Assembly: GCA_000961595.1 (NCBI GenBank)
Contig: LADO01000033.1
Coordinates: 1-50,253 of the forward strand
From: Peptococcaceae bacterium BRH_c4b
Lineage (GTDB): Bacteria > Bacillota > Desulfotomaculia > Desulfotomaculales > Desulfocucumaceae
Direction of reading: 5' to 3'
Length of the DNA: 50,253 nucleotides
Shown piece after piece: positions 1 to 8,657 of the stretch (within the stretch, counting starts at the first letter, position 1; the number at the start of each line of letters is the position of its first letter). Under the pieces are notes generated by a model. The model worked only from the letters and a program-made list of their open reading frames with translations. It was not told the DNA's origin and did not search any database. The position numbers and the translations under genes are program-made.

Positions 1-2
1 AT

Positions 3-536
3 CGGGATAGTCAATATTTTTTATCAGGTATAGTTGAACTTGATGATAGCATGTTTGGTGCGCCAACCGAGGGCGGCAAACGTGGCCGTGGCACAGATAA
101 AACTAAGGTTGTTGTTGGGCTTTCCTTGAATAAAAATGGTCATCCCCTTTACGTTAAAATGGAAGTTGTTGATGATCTGAAAAGCCAGACCCTGGCAGAT
201 GTAGCAAATCGGATTATTGAAGATGGCAGTACTATAAATACCGATTTATTTAAATCCTACAATGCTTTGAAAGGCGCCGGTTTTCAACATGAGCCAAAGG
301 AATTTAACCCAAAAGATAATCCGGATCATTTACACTGGCTGCATACCATTGTTTCAAATGTGAAAGCTTTTATTGCTGGCACATATCATGGCCTGGATGT
401 TAAGCACTTACAAGCATATTTAAATGAATATGCTTATCGCTTTAATCGTAGAAAATTTAAAGGTGAGTTGTTTAATCGCCTTTTACATTGTTGTGCAAAT
501 ACGCCAACAATTACCTATTCTGAGCTAACGGCATAA
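3..536 (+). CDS. IS1595-family (ISPna2-like) transposase, C-terminal part, cut by window edge
   Basis: The frame is open from the first bases of the window, so the start lies outside. The visible part is the DDE-type catalytic half of an ISXO2/IS1595 transposase. The block LSGIVELDDSMFG carries the first catalytic Asp, TDLFKSYNAL the second, and the HTIVSNVKAFIAGTYHG block followed by YLNEYAYRFNRR is the typical C-terminal signature, with Asn where some relatives have Glu. Its stop codon (534-536) directly abuts the stop of the facing gene of the defence operon. The IS right end is probably within a few tens of bases, possibly near the CCCC at about 560, but the left end is outside so the inverted repeats cannot be compared. 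The family assignment is strong; whether the element is intact is unknown. Confidence 0.85.
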   Translation, partial: RDSQYFLSGIVELDDSMFGAPTEGGKRGRGTDKTKVVVGLSLNKNGHPLYVKMEVVDDLKSQTLADVANRIIEDGSTINTDLFKSYNALKGAGFQHEPKEFNPKDNPDHLHWLHTIVSNVKAFIAGTYHGLDVKHLQAYLNEYAYRFNRRKFKGELFNRLLHCCANTPTITYSELTA

Positions 537-944
537 TCATGTTAATAAATTACAATACCCCACATAATCATTGCTTCCTGGACACATATAACAATCATCT
601 TGGATTTCAGAAAGCACTTTTGGAAAGGTTGCTTTGAGTTCTTTTGAAATCCAGTATTTTGAGATATCTTCCATTAGGTTGCAATATAAATCATCAAACT
701 CTATGGGTGGTTCACCTTCAACAAAGGCTTTAAATGAGTCATATGTTTCGCTGCTAACATCATAATATGAAAAAACAAAATATATATCAAACAAATTTCG
801 AGCAGGATATATATCAACTATGATATCCCCCAAATCATAAAGATATTGTATTTTAGGAGCTTCTGAATCTAAAGAGTCAAATTCTTCAAAGCGCTCAAAA
901 CTAAGGTTTTCGAGGTATTCTATAAATCCTGAGCAAGCATACAC
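537..944 (-). CDS. Unrecognised acidic protein at the end of the ssp-like operon
   Basis: The product is about 136 residues, acidic and rich in Tyr, Phe and Asp, with no motif I recognise. Two Cys close together near the C-terminus (CYMC) are the only notable residues. The longest frame starts at 962, but a GGGGGTGATA ribosome-binding site sits seven bases before the GTG at 944, which I prefer. It follows the ATPase gene by 11 bp, so it is almost certainly co-transcribed and may be a fourth component of the system. The last residues abut the IS1595 transposase stop codon and could be encoded by IS sequence, so this may be a truncated version of a longer protein. I cannot assign a function. 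Confidence 0.55.
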   Translation of the reverse strand: MYACSGFIEYLENLSFERFEEFDSLDSEAPKIQYLYDLGDIIVDIYPARNLFDIYFVFSYYDVSSETYDSFKAFVEGEPPIEFDDLYCNLMEDISKYWISKELKATFPKVLSEIQDDCYMCPGSNDYVGYCNLLT

Positions 945-955
945 ATTATCACCCC

Positions 956-3900
956 CTAACACAATCTTTCAAGTAGTTCTATGAGAATCTGCCGTTTTTC
1001 CCCATCGGTAAGCGCCTGACCGTATTCTTCCATATTACTTGTAATTTCGTTCAAAAGAAGCTTTGCTTTTGGGCTGTATACGTTTTTCGCAAATGTGCGA
1101 ATAACCTCCCTGCCATCTTTTGATACGAAAGACAGCTTGTAAACATCAGACGGAGGCGTGTTGTCATTTTGGTTCTGCGCATTGAAGTCCTCAAGGGATT
1201 TCTTGAAGTCTTCCAACTCGGACAGAAAGCTTTTTATTGTGCCTGCGTTCCAATCCTCGACACGCAGAGAAGTCACCGCTTTCCCCAGGCGTTGGATAAA
1301 CACCGATTCATCGTTTGTAATCGTACTCATTAGCTCCAAAATGCGGTTTTCGTTGTTGGGAAAAAGGTATCGCGTGGTTGCTTCGTCAAACTGCTCTACC
1401 CAATCCTTGATAACGGAAGTCAGGCTGGCATTAGGTTTCCAGCCACCCCCAAACATGGTTTTCACATCAACAGCGAGGGTCTTTACCAATTCGGAAATAG
1501 CTGAATCATATATTTCTTTTGTTTTCATAATGCTGTCGGCAACGGTCGGGGAAAACTCATTCAGGCCAAAGAATGACGGTATTTTCTCAAACAAATATTC
1601 ACGCGCATTATTATCGGCAAGTTTCAAGCTGTTGATAAACTTCTTCCGTTCTTTCGATATGGCTTTGACTTCAGGCTTATCGGCTTTAACGAAATTGACT
1701 TCGGTCATCTCCTTTGCGTATTTAGGCAGTGCGACAAACCATCGGTTCATGGCAAGAACGATATAGGTAAAGCTATTGTAGGTTTTTTCTTTTTCCACAA
1801 CGTATTCCTTAAATATATCCTCCAGTTCAGACATGTACTGTATCTTTTCGGCGTTCCAATCCACACGGATAACCGAAAAATCCCCGGGTTTTTCATTGAT
1901 GCTGTTGAGGACATCAGCGGTGATTTTAACTTCGCTATCCCAGTTTTTTATAACCAGGCTCTTTTTATGCTGGTGAAGCACAGCGGCAATGTAGACAGGA
2001 ATAACGCCCTTTTTCATGCCGATACCATGTTCCGTAAGTGTCAGAATATCGTACAACTCGCCGAAGCTTTGCTCACCCATACGCTCCGGACCAACAAAAA
2101 ATTCCTGTATTACTGCAAGCATATACCGCAGATTTGCGTCCTCTGGCTCTAAATTGATAAAAGGCGCAGTATCGGCGTCGCAAAGTACACCTGTCTGGAT
2201 CAATGTGCTTCTCATGAAAGACACGTCCTGACCCGTGCCGTTCAGTCCCAGGTTAGCTTTAAAGTCGTCTTCGAGTAGGCTGGCGACAAACTTTGTCCGG
2301 CTGTTGATTGCGGTTGTCGGCAGGATATTCTTATTGATTGACTCGTTATTGATAATCGGCGCATGAGGATAGTTAGCTTCGCATATATGAGAAAGCAGCG
2401 CGGAGATTTGCGCCTTGCGAGAAATAGCCTGCTTTTCCCCCATATAGTAATACTCCACGCCGCCTAATTCCGGTCGCGCATATGAAGCAATGAAGCTGCC
2501 GATAACTTCTTCCAAGTCCTCAATGTAGATGTCATACTCATCGGCAAGCAATTCGTCATCTGCAACCAGTGCTTTGAGCTGCAATACCGCGTAATACTCA
2601 TAGGCCATCTTCTCAATGTCCACATAATCGATGGGAACCGCAAAAACCACGCGGTTATGATTACAATTTCCATCGGTAATCGATGTACAGATGCTGTCAA
2701 TCTCGTTTTTTCTTTGGGGTATAACGGCAAAGACCGAACCATCGGAGCCGTCGCGTCTCAACTTGCAGTTCCAGTCCTCCACTTCAAAGAAGTCCGCGCT
2801 ACTGATAAAGATAAAATTGAAATACCGTGTTATTTCATGCTCGTCGTTGTACCCGGTGGGATACATAAAGCTGTCAAAAGCGGACTGATTGAAAATCTTT
2901 GTTACACTCAAGGTGTGCGCGGATTTCTCGATCATCTTTTCGATTTCGCTTGGAATATCAACGCCGCTGCTCTCTTTCAGCTTAAGGTAGTTGTTACTGC
3001 GTTTTAGGTAAACAATGCAATCCTTTTCGATTAGATTGGACAACGCCCTGCTGATCTGTTCTATATTTTCTACACTGTCACGTAACGTATCAATAATTAC
3101 ATCATAGATGGGCGGCAGCTTTTCAAACTGTTCAATGATGTAAATAAGCGAAATTGTCTTGATGATTTTCGCTTCAAGGGAATCCGGTTCGACCCGTCTG
3201 AGAACGGTTTCCGTCAGCTTGTACTGCTTATGAATGTCCGTTGTCCACGCTTCTTTGCGCAAGAGCGGCTCAAAATAGTCATAGAGGTAATCCGGTGTAA
3301 GTAACGGAAAATCGCCCTCTGCCGACTGCAAGAAGGCTGAAAGGGTATGCTTTTGCTCGGCCGACAGGAATGTGAACAAGGTACGCTCATTCTGCGCTAC
3401 TCTCTCGGACAATCTCGGCAGAATAAAGGTCGAAACCGGGTGCAAAGGGTAACAGCCCATGACGGCGGTATCGCCATCTACGACGTCAATCAGGCCGCTT
3501 TTTACAAACCGTAATTTCAGATCATCGAATTTTCCCCCGTTCTTTTTACAAAACCCTGTCCAATAGCCAGGTTCTTTTTTGATGACCGCCGATATGATTT
3601 CATACATCTGCGAAAAGTTGTTGTGAAGGTTAATGTGCTTAAACCGCCCGGAAACGCCCCGCCAGCCGTCCACTTTCTCTTTGGGCAGCTTATCGTCGAT
3701 GTAATTTGCAATATCCTTGTGTGATATGAGCACCAGGTGCATTTGCTTAGACCCGCTACGGTCGCACTTTTCTGCAAAGTCTTGAAGGAGTTTGATGTCG
3801 CTGATGGTGGCGTTAGCGATGCTTGCCTCAAGGTATTTGCTAAACTCGTCGTAGATGATATACACGCCGTCATAACCGTGATACTTCAGTCTGTTCACCG

Positions 3901-4588
3901 CGGCTTCATACAATTCGACAACATCAAAACCCAGGAAGGGGTTGAAGATGCTGCCCGATGTAAGGTCGGGATACAGTTTTTCAAACTTTTCATACGACCG
4001 AACATCGTATTCTTTCAGGGACAGGATGAAATTGTCCACAGAATCACCAGAATCACCGAGTTTCTTTACAAACTGCTTATAGGTCTGCGTATAGTTTTCT
4101 TTCCAGTTTTCAATGGTATTGATAGACGCCTTAAAATTGGTCTCAGGCATCAGGTTTTCAAGATTATTCGCTTTTAGTGATTGTTGCAGGGCGCTTAAAA
4201 ACGACTGTGTAAGGCTTACGCTGCTTCCGCTAACGATGACGGGCAACAGCACCTTGTCGCTCTTTATATATTCCTCCGCATAATCGCACAATGCGGGGTT
4301 ATGAGCCCTCATCTTCTCAAACAGGGCAGTGAACAAAGTAGCGTCCTTTTTAAAAAGTAGCGATATCAAAACGAGGATGATATGAGATTTGCCCCGCCCA
4401 TACGCACCGATCAGTAGGCGCGCCCTTTGGGTGAAACCCGGCGCGGTGCTGAGAAGCACATCCTCTACCACATCTAGCGACGACATGGTAGGAATGAAGC
4501 TTCTTACTTTATCATCATTATATAAATCATAAGCAATATTGACAGAAGTTTGAAAGCCTTTGGCAACCGTTATCTTCTGTTTATCCAT
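956..4588 (-). CDS. sspC: Large P-loop ATPase, SspC-like
   Basis: The product is about 1,210 residues. A Walker A motif GAYGRGKS is at residues 61-68 and a Walker B YIIYDE at about 243-248, followed by a sensor-like LVLISHKD strand. The rest is a long helical region typical of large defence ATPases related in style to BREX BrxC. A gene of this kind directly after a DUF4007 gene matches SspC, the ATPase of the SspBCD phosphorothioation machinery; SspC is known to be needed for DNA sulphur modification with SspB and SspD. The start at 4588 is chosen because AGGAG lies eight bases upstream; the longest frame, from 4612, would overlap the sspB stop. No frameshift is visible. The ATPase call is firm; the SspC name rests on order and size. 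Confidence 0.7.
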   Translation of the reverse strand: MDKQKITVAKGFQTSVNIAYDLYNDDKVRSFIPTMSSLDVVEDVLLSTAPGFTQRARLLIGAYGRGKSHIILVLISLLFKKDATLFTALFEKMRAHNPALCDYAEEYIKSDKVLLPVIVSGSSVSLTQSFLSALQQSLKANNLENLMPETNFKASINTIENWKENYTQTYKQFVKKLGDSGDSVDNFILSLKEYDVRSYEKFEKLYPDLTSGSIFNPFLGFDVVELYEAAVNRLKYHGYDGVYIIYDEFSKYLEASIANATISDIKLLQDFAEKCDRSGSKQMHLVLISHKDIANYIDDKLPKEKVDGWRGVSGRFKHINLHNNFSQMYEIISAVIKKEPGYWTGFCKKNGGKFDDLKLRFVKSGLIDVVDGDTAVMGCYPLHPVSTFILPRLSERVAQNERTLFTFLSAEQKHTLSAFLQSAEGDFPLLTPDYLYDYFEPLLRKEAWTTDIHKQYKLTETVLRRVEPDSLEAKIIKTISLIYIIEQFEKLPPIYDVIIDTLRDSVENIEQISRALSNLIEKDCIVYLKRSNNYLKLKESSGVDIPSEIEKMIEKSAHTLSVTKIFNQSAFDSFMYPTGYNDEHEITRYFNFIFISSADFFEVEDWNCKLRRDGSDGSVFAVIPQRKNEIDSICTSITDGNCNHNRVVFAVPIDYVDIEKMAYEYYAVLQLKALVADDELLADEYDIYIEDLEEVIGSFIASYARPELGGVEYYYMGEKQAISRKAQISALLSHICEANYPHAPIINNESINKNILPTTAINSRTKFVASLLEDDFKANLGLNGTGQDVSFMRSTLIQTGVLCDADTAPFINLEPEDANLRYMLAVIQEFFVGPERMGEQSFGELYDILTLTEHGIGMKKGVIPVYIAAVLHQHKKSLVIKNWDSEVKITADVLNSINEKPGDFSVIRVDWNAEKIQYMSELEDIFKEYVVEKEKTYNSFTYIVLAMNRWFVALPKYAKEMTEVNFVKADKPEVKAISKERKKFINSLKLADNNAREYLFEKIPSFFGLNEFSPTVADSIMKTKEIYDSAISELVKTLAVDVKTMFGGGWKPNASLTSVIKDWVEQFDEATTRYLFPNNENRILELMSTITNDESVFIQRLGKAVTSLRVEDWNAGTIKSFLSELEDFKKSLEDFNAQNQNDNTPPSDVYKLSFVSKDGREVIRTFAKNVYSPKAKLLLNEITSNMEEYGQALTDGEKRQILIELLERLC

Positions 4589-4611
4589 TCTTTCATCTCC
4601 TGCCTGCGGCA

Positions 4612-5490
4612 TTAGTTATTGATCGACGCATAATAGGCATCGACACAATCAAGAAACTCCATGTCAGTTTCAATTCGAATAACGTCAAGCCCTGCCGTTC
4701 TGATTACCTTGATTAGACCCATGTGTTCAATTCTGGTGAGTAAGTGCGTAAGTGAAATAATGTCGAGGTTGAACACCTTTCCCACATTGCACAGATCATT
4801 TTGCAGCGCCGAAATCCGTATTTCTTTTTCACCCTCTGCCTGATCCAAAATGACCGTAAGCAGGATCAATGGAGGGATGCTGTCCCTTTTAGGAATGCTT
4901 TTCTTGTATATCCGCTTCTTCTTATTCGCAATATCAATAAGTCCTAATTCGCCAAAAGGACAGTCGATGTTGCTTTCAGGCTGCACCTTTTTTGGGTTTG
5001 ACTTGATGCGGGGCACATAAGTATTAATGATACAGGTAAAGTCATCCTCAAGTGAACGGTCAGACACTTCCTCGCTCTGCATACGAATGTAGTTGTTGAG
5101 CTGCAAAACGAAATCGTCTCGGGTAAACTCTATAGGCCGAAACTCGTTAAAAAAGAAATACCACGCCGTCGCATCAGCCTGATTGGTGACAAGTTTGTAA
5201 TGCAGGAGCCACAACGTCCCCATTTCTTCGGTGTATGGGTCGTTAGCAAGTATTCTTTCGCCGAGAGGTGTGAGCTGTTGTGTGCGTCTGACAACCTGCA
5301 GCTCAACGGTCAGGCCGACCGCTTGGAGCCAATAACGGAGCGCCTTAACCATATTGGCGCCGATGCCGAGAACATCCATCGGGTTTCCTGCCGCGCCCAT
5401 AAAAACCCCAGGCTCATGCTGCACATTTCTTATGCCCTTATTCAGCCAACCTTTTCTGATGAAAAAAGTATCATGCGCTCTAAATCTCAT
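4612..5490 (-). CDS. sspB: DUF4007 protein, SspB-like DNA nickase subunit
   Basis: The product is about 292 residues. It begins MRFRAHDTFFIRKGWLNKG, the characteristic N-terminus of DUF4007 proteins, and continues with a middle region containing GAAGNPMDVLGIGANMVKALRYWL. In the Ssp system SspB is the DUF4007 protein and has DNA-nicking activity that allows sulphur insertion on one strand. The start at ATG 5490 is preferred over the TTG at 5505 because GGAG sits nine bases upstream and family members begin with this sequence. The gene follows sspD with an 18-bp gap and precedes sspC, so translation is probably coupled. The C-terminal third looks like a winged-helix fold by its spacing of hydrophobic residues, but that is inference. 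Confidence 0.75.
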   Translation of the reverse strand: MRFRAHDTFFIRKGWLNKGIRNVQHEPGVFMGAAGNPMDVLGIGANMVKALRYWLQAVGLTVELQVVRRTQQLTPLGERILANDPYTEEMGTLWLLHYKLVTNQADATAWYFFFNEFRPIEFTRDDFVLQLNNYIRMQSEEVSDRSLEDDFTCIINTYVPRIKSNPKKVQPESNIDCPFGELGLIDIANKKKRIYKKSIPKRDSIPPLILLTVILDQAEGEKEIRISALQNDLCNVGKVFNLDIISLTHLLTRIEHMGLIKVIRTAGLDVIRIETDMEFLDCVDAYYASINN

Positions 5491-5508
5491 TACGTCGCAC
5501 TCCAATCC

Positions 5509-7224
5509 CTATACTTTCGTTCGCAAATATTTTTCCATAAGGCAGCCGCCATCCAAATACTTAGCGGTCACGCACTTCTTACAGTGGACACATTTATTTG
5601 CGTTAATATGGTAAACGCCACCGACTAAGGAAATCGCGCCGCTCGCGCAAAGCGATTCACATTTGAGGCATCTGCGGCAGGCGTTATATTTTTTAATCTG
5701 ATAGCTAACCATGCGTTGTAAATCATCATGACTGGCTACATTCAAAGTTTTCACCTTGGCCGCGTACTCGTAGCCGTCCTGCGAAAACGGCTGTATGGCT
5801 AAAATCGGGACATTCGTTCTCACATCGACAACAATGACCTCGCCAATGAGTTTCCGCCCAAGCTCGGGTGCTAGACGGCCAAAAGGTATAAACATCTCTG
5901 TAAAAGAATCGTCTATCGCCTTATTCAGACTGTATACTTTTGCGTAGTCCTCTGTGGTGCAGTTGGTAAAATGGATTTTCACATCCTCGGCGGTAGCAAG
6001 GCCATTACCGCCCTGCCGGGCTTTCCACTTACCTGTATCAACATAGTTTTCAGCATCCGACTTGCCGATGGAACGAGCAAAGCTTACTAATAACTCCCGC
6101 CACTTCTTTGCCTGTTCCGGCATATAAATTGCGGTAAGAAACTGCGCCCGTTCGTTGTTATTCGGACAACACCAACAGCCTACCCGGTCATATCCCAAAC
6201 GGTAGGCATCATTAAAGTCAATATCATTGCTGAATATGTAAAGCCAGATGTCAATATCCTTCCAATAGAAAATCGGGGAAGCGACCTTCTGCTTTTGGAT
6301 TTTAATGGATTCGGCGTCATCCTCGATACGTTTATACTTGCTCCGGGCAACCGATTCGCACTTACGTATGCCATAGAATGATAAAATGTCTTTATTCTGG
6401 TAAAGACTATTCAGCACACGGGTAATCGGGCCAGTTTTGAACATAGAGCAGCACCATCGTAGCAAACGGGCCGGCGGGCCTATGTCCTCGCAAACCTCAT
6501 AGAAGTCCTGCTCCTTGTTCTTCGCCGTCTTGAATATGGCTTTAAGGTTGTTCCGGCGAAATCTTGCCACATATTCCAGAGTCAGCGGAAACTCAAGCGT
6601 GGTATCGCCAAAAATATATACAAGGCTTGGGTCACCCAGGGCGCGGACTACCAAATCCACCGTCACCGTCGAATCTTTCCCGCCCGAAAACGAAAGCATG
6701 ATATTCTCGCGGGGATAATCATTAGCGCTTTCCTTAATAAAGGCGCAGGCTTCGTCAAACAGGAAGTTAAGCCTCACTTTGTTTGCCTGCACAAATCGTT
6801 CGATATTCTGTTTGAAAGTTAGATCTTTGTTGTCCGGCCGGTATTGCTCCAAGAGCCTGCCGATTTCTTCCGGCGAATATTTTTTATAAGTCCTCAGAGA
6901 AACAGCTTTTGGCTTTCCGTCAATATAATAGCGGTTATTTGATGCCCATACGCTTTTTTCGATATACGCAAAAGGCTTGGCCGTTATCAACTCCAGCAAA
7001 AGACGTTCATCGGGGAAAACGGGGCGCAAATCGGCACACAGATATGTGGCGTTGACTCCGCATACGGGGCAGATGTTTTTATCTGCTGAGCCCGCTGCCT
7101 TGATAAGCGGCACCCGACAATCCCCGCACCAGTAGATCTCAAAAGGATGATCGTCATCGGTCGCACCGCCGCAAAGCTCGCATATTTCGCTATTCGTTTC
7201 TCGGTTGCAATTCCTGCACCACAA
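5509..7224 (-). CDS. sspD: PAPS-reductase/ATP-pyrophosphatase family protein with zinc ribbons and ferredoxin clusters, SspD-like
   Basis: The product has three parts. Counting from the upstream GTG, the N-terminus has four CxxC pairs (about residues 6-9, 18-21, 36-39, 55-58), so two zinc ribbons. The central PP-loop SGGKDS (about 183-188) marks the ATP-pyrophosphatase/PAPS-reductase fold, with further Cys in RWCCS and GCWCC. The C-terminus (about 525-574) has two clusters, CRRCLKCESLC and CVHCKKC, suggesting iron-sulphur binding. DndC and SspD are PAPS-reductase-like enzymes that activate DNA for sulphur transfer; gene order with DUF4007 favours SspD. The longest frame begins at GTG 7233, but GAGGGGAGG overlaps that codon and lies eight bases before TTG 7224, so I take TTG. 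It might also draw sulphur from a chromosomal IscS, because no desulfurase gene is in the window. Confidence 0.72.
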   Translation of the reverse strand: MWCRNCNRETNSEICELCGGATDDDHPFEIYWCGDCRVPLIKAAGSADKNICPVCGVNATYLCADLRPVFPDERLLLELITAKPFAYIEKSVWASNNRYYIDGKPKAVSLRTYKKYSPEEIGRLLEQYRPDNKDLTFKQNIERFVQANKVRLNFLFDEACAFIKESANDYPRENIMLSFSGGKDSTVTVDLVVRALGDPSLVYIFGDTTLEFPLTLEYVARFRRNNLKAIFKTAKNKEQDFYEVCEDIGPPARLLRWCCSMFKTGPITRVLNSLYQNKDILSFYGIRKCESVARSKYKRIEDDAESIKIQKQKVASPIFYWKDIDIWLYIFSNDIDFNDAYRLGYDRVGCWCCPNNNERAQFLTAIYMPEQAKKWRELLVSFARSIGKSDAENYVDTGKWKARQGGNGLATAEDVKIHFTNCTTEDYAKVYSLNKAIDDSFTEMFIPFGRLAPELGRKLIGEVIVVDVRTNVPILAIQPFSQDGYEYAAKVKTLNVASHDDLQRMVSYQIKKYNACRRCLKCESLCASGAISLVGGVYHINANKCVHCKKCVTAKYLDGGCLMEKYLRTKV

Positions 7225-7287
7225 TCCGTGCACCTCCCCTCAAAACCATTCTTTCATTTGTTCTGTTAGATAAGCAGGACAATATCG

Positions 7288-7480
7288 TTACAAATGCTGC
7301 TCCGGCTCGTAATATTCCAACAGATCGCCAACTCCGCACTTGAACAACTCGCACAGCTTACGCAGCGTTTCTTGGTCGTAACGCTGAGTATTGTCATGAT
7401 ACAAGCTTGATAATGCAGTGCGGGAAAGGCCGATTTTTCTCAAACATATCTCCCTCTAAACTCATTTCAATGTTTTTCAT
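7288..7480 (-). pseudogene. XRE-type helix-turn-helix regulator, frameshifted by one base
   Basis: From the ATG at 7480, preceded by AAGGAGG ten bases upstream, the frame reads MKNIEMSLEG and then runs out of frame. The next frame gives LRKIGLSRTALSSLYHD, then TLRKLCELFKCGVGDLLEYY, a clear Cro/C1-type helix-turn-helix, ending at 7288. Removing one G from the GGG at 7452-7454 restores a continuous protein of about 63 residues (MSLEEICLRKIGLS). It lies first in the ssp-like operon, 63 bp before sspD, so it is probably the operon's autoregulator. Either it is genuinely broken, leaving the operon unregulated, or the base is a sequencing error at a short homopolymer. Confidence 0.75.
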
Positions 7481-7517
7481 GGGTGCTCAGCCTCCTTCTA
7501 GCTGTTCTTTTTATTTT

Positions 7518-7553
7518 ATTATCAGATACTGACAGCATAATGTCATAGACATT
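7518..7553 (-). promoter_or_regulatory. Promoter with overlapping palindrome upstream of the ssp-like operon
   Basis: On the minus strand a -35 ATGACA (7541-7546) and a -10 GATAAT (7518-7523) are 17 bases apart, each one mismatch from consensus. The palindrome AATGTC-ATA-GACATT (7539-7553) covers the -35 box, a position suited to repression, plausibly by the adjacent XRE protein. The site is seen; the regulator pairing is inferred. Confidence 0.55.
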
Positions 7554-7698
7554 CATTATTATTTAAAATGAGTATTCTCCCACATTTTTTTGATTTCCTG
7601 CCCTTAAATGAATTGGGCAAAAAATTTTGTCTGAAATTGTAAAAACATGAAGGTGCAAATTGTATCCGCGTCGTATTTTATAGGCATTTTTTAAAAAA

Positions 7699-7716
7699 TA
7701 TGAAAGTTCTTTCATA
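7699..7716. repeat. 8-bp perfect inverted repeat
   Basis: TATGAAAG-TT-CTTTCATA lies in the gene-poor stretch between the regulator remnant and the ADP-ribosylglycohydrolase remnant. It could be an operator of a lost gene. There is nothing else I can identify between about 7554 and 7796. Confidence 0.3.
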
Positions 7717-7796
7717 TGAAGGGTTTTGATTTATGATGACAAACAAAGAGCAAATCTTAGAAGTGATAAATAAAGCAACCGGCTAAGTATGGATGA

Positions 7797-7994
7797 TTGC
7801 ATGAAAAACCTACCCCCTCTGGCTATACCGATGATACCTTGGCCTGTGCTCTCTGGTCATTCTTTAATAGAGAAAAATCTGTTGTCTTCGCTGTTAACCT
7901 TGGCTGCGATGCAGACACGGTAGGCGCGGTGGTCGGCGGTTTGGCAGTGGCTTTTTATAGCTATGAGGCTATTCCTGGGCGGTGGATTTCGTAA
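7797..7994 (+). pseudogene. ADP-ribosylglycohydrolase, C-terminal remnant
   Basis: About 65 residues remain. They contain SGYTDDTLACALW, then AVNLGCDADTVGAVVGGLA and EAIPGRW, which are the conserved C-terminal blocks of DraG-type ADP-ribosylglycohydrolases, including the metal-binding DADTVGA. The whole N-terminal two thirds, with the other metal ligands, is absent and upstream sequence has no matching frame. The remnant therefore cannot be an active enzyme. No convincing ribosome-binding site precedes it. Confidence 0.75.
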
Positions 7995-8143
7995 TTAAAA
8001 CCTGACTAGGTGGCCAGGTTGGATAGGATGGCTGAGGAGATAGGAAAAATACTGATTAAATGAAACATATCTTGTTAAGACATAGTTTTTATTTAAAACA
8101 AGATATTCTCCAGATATACCCAGATATCATTAAAACTCATGAG

Positions 8144-8482
8144 TTATGCACTTAGTGGTAACAACTGGGAACCAGTAAAACTAATACCCAAAAACATTCT
8201 TACCTCATCAGGCCAAAATAAATCAAAAAGCCTTTGAAATTTCTGCACCGGTATGTCAAAATTAACACAGACCTGCAGAATTCCTTTTTTGGTCTTCAGC
8301 TGGATCTCGCAACGAGTGTGGAAAAGGCTGTGAACCATTTCGCCGTGGGTGAAGCCTTCTTCATCACTCGTTTTTTCTTGATTTACTTGCCACTGAGCAT
8401 AACTAACCAATGTTTCGGCAGCAAATAACAGCTCAATATGAGTGTGGTGCTGAATTTCCGTTGTAGAGTGGAAATTGTTCAT
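8144..8482 (-). CDS. Hypothetical protein
   Basis: The product is about 112 residues of mixed helix/strand character with no recognised motif. Residues near the middle (VHSLFHTRCEIQLKTKKG) and a C-terminal PDEVRMFLGISF give it a globular look, with no signal peptide and no membrane segment. The start at 8482 has CAGGAG eight bases upstream; the longest frame begins at 8545. It stands alone between a pseudogene and a nitroreductase, and downstream sequence shows no clear terminator. Function unknown. Confidence 0.5.
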   Translation of the reverse strand: MNNFHSTTEIQHHTHIELLFAAETLVSYAQWQVNQEKTSDEEGFTHGEMVHSLFHTRCEIQLKTKKGILQVCVNFDIPVQKFQRLFDLFWPDEVRMFLGISFTGSQLLPLSA

Positions 8483-8657
8483 TCCCAACTCCTGCTTGAC
8501 TATCACCTTAATCGGAAGATATACCAGTAAAAAAATGGTATTCATCGCGATTATGGGGCGATTTTTGATATGTCAAGGGGTATTCAATAAATTATAAAAA
8601 AATTTTTCTAGTGGATTGCTAGATATTAACAATAACTGCATAGCTCATGGTTATCAT

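Noticed and set aside
1158-1766. Open frames on the plus strand inside sspC
   Set aside because: Low-complexity shadow translations with no ribosome-binding site; the minus-strand ATPase explains the region.
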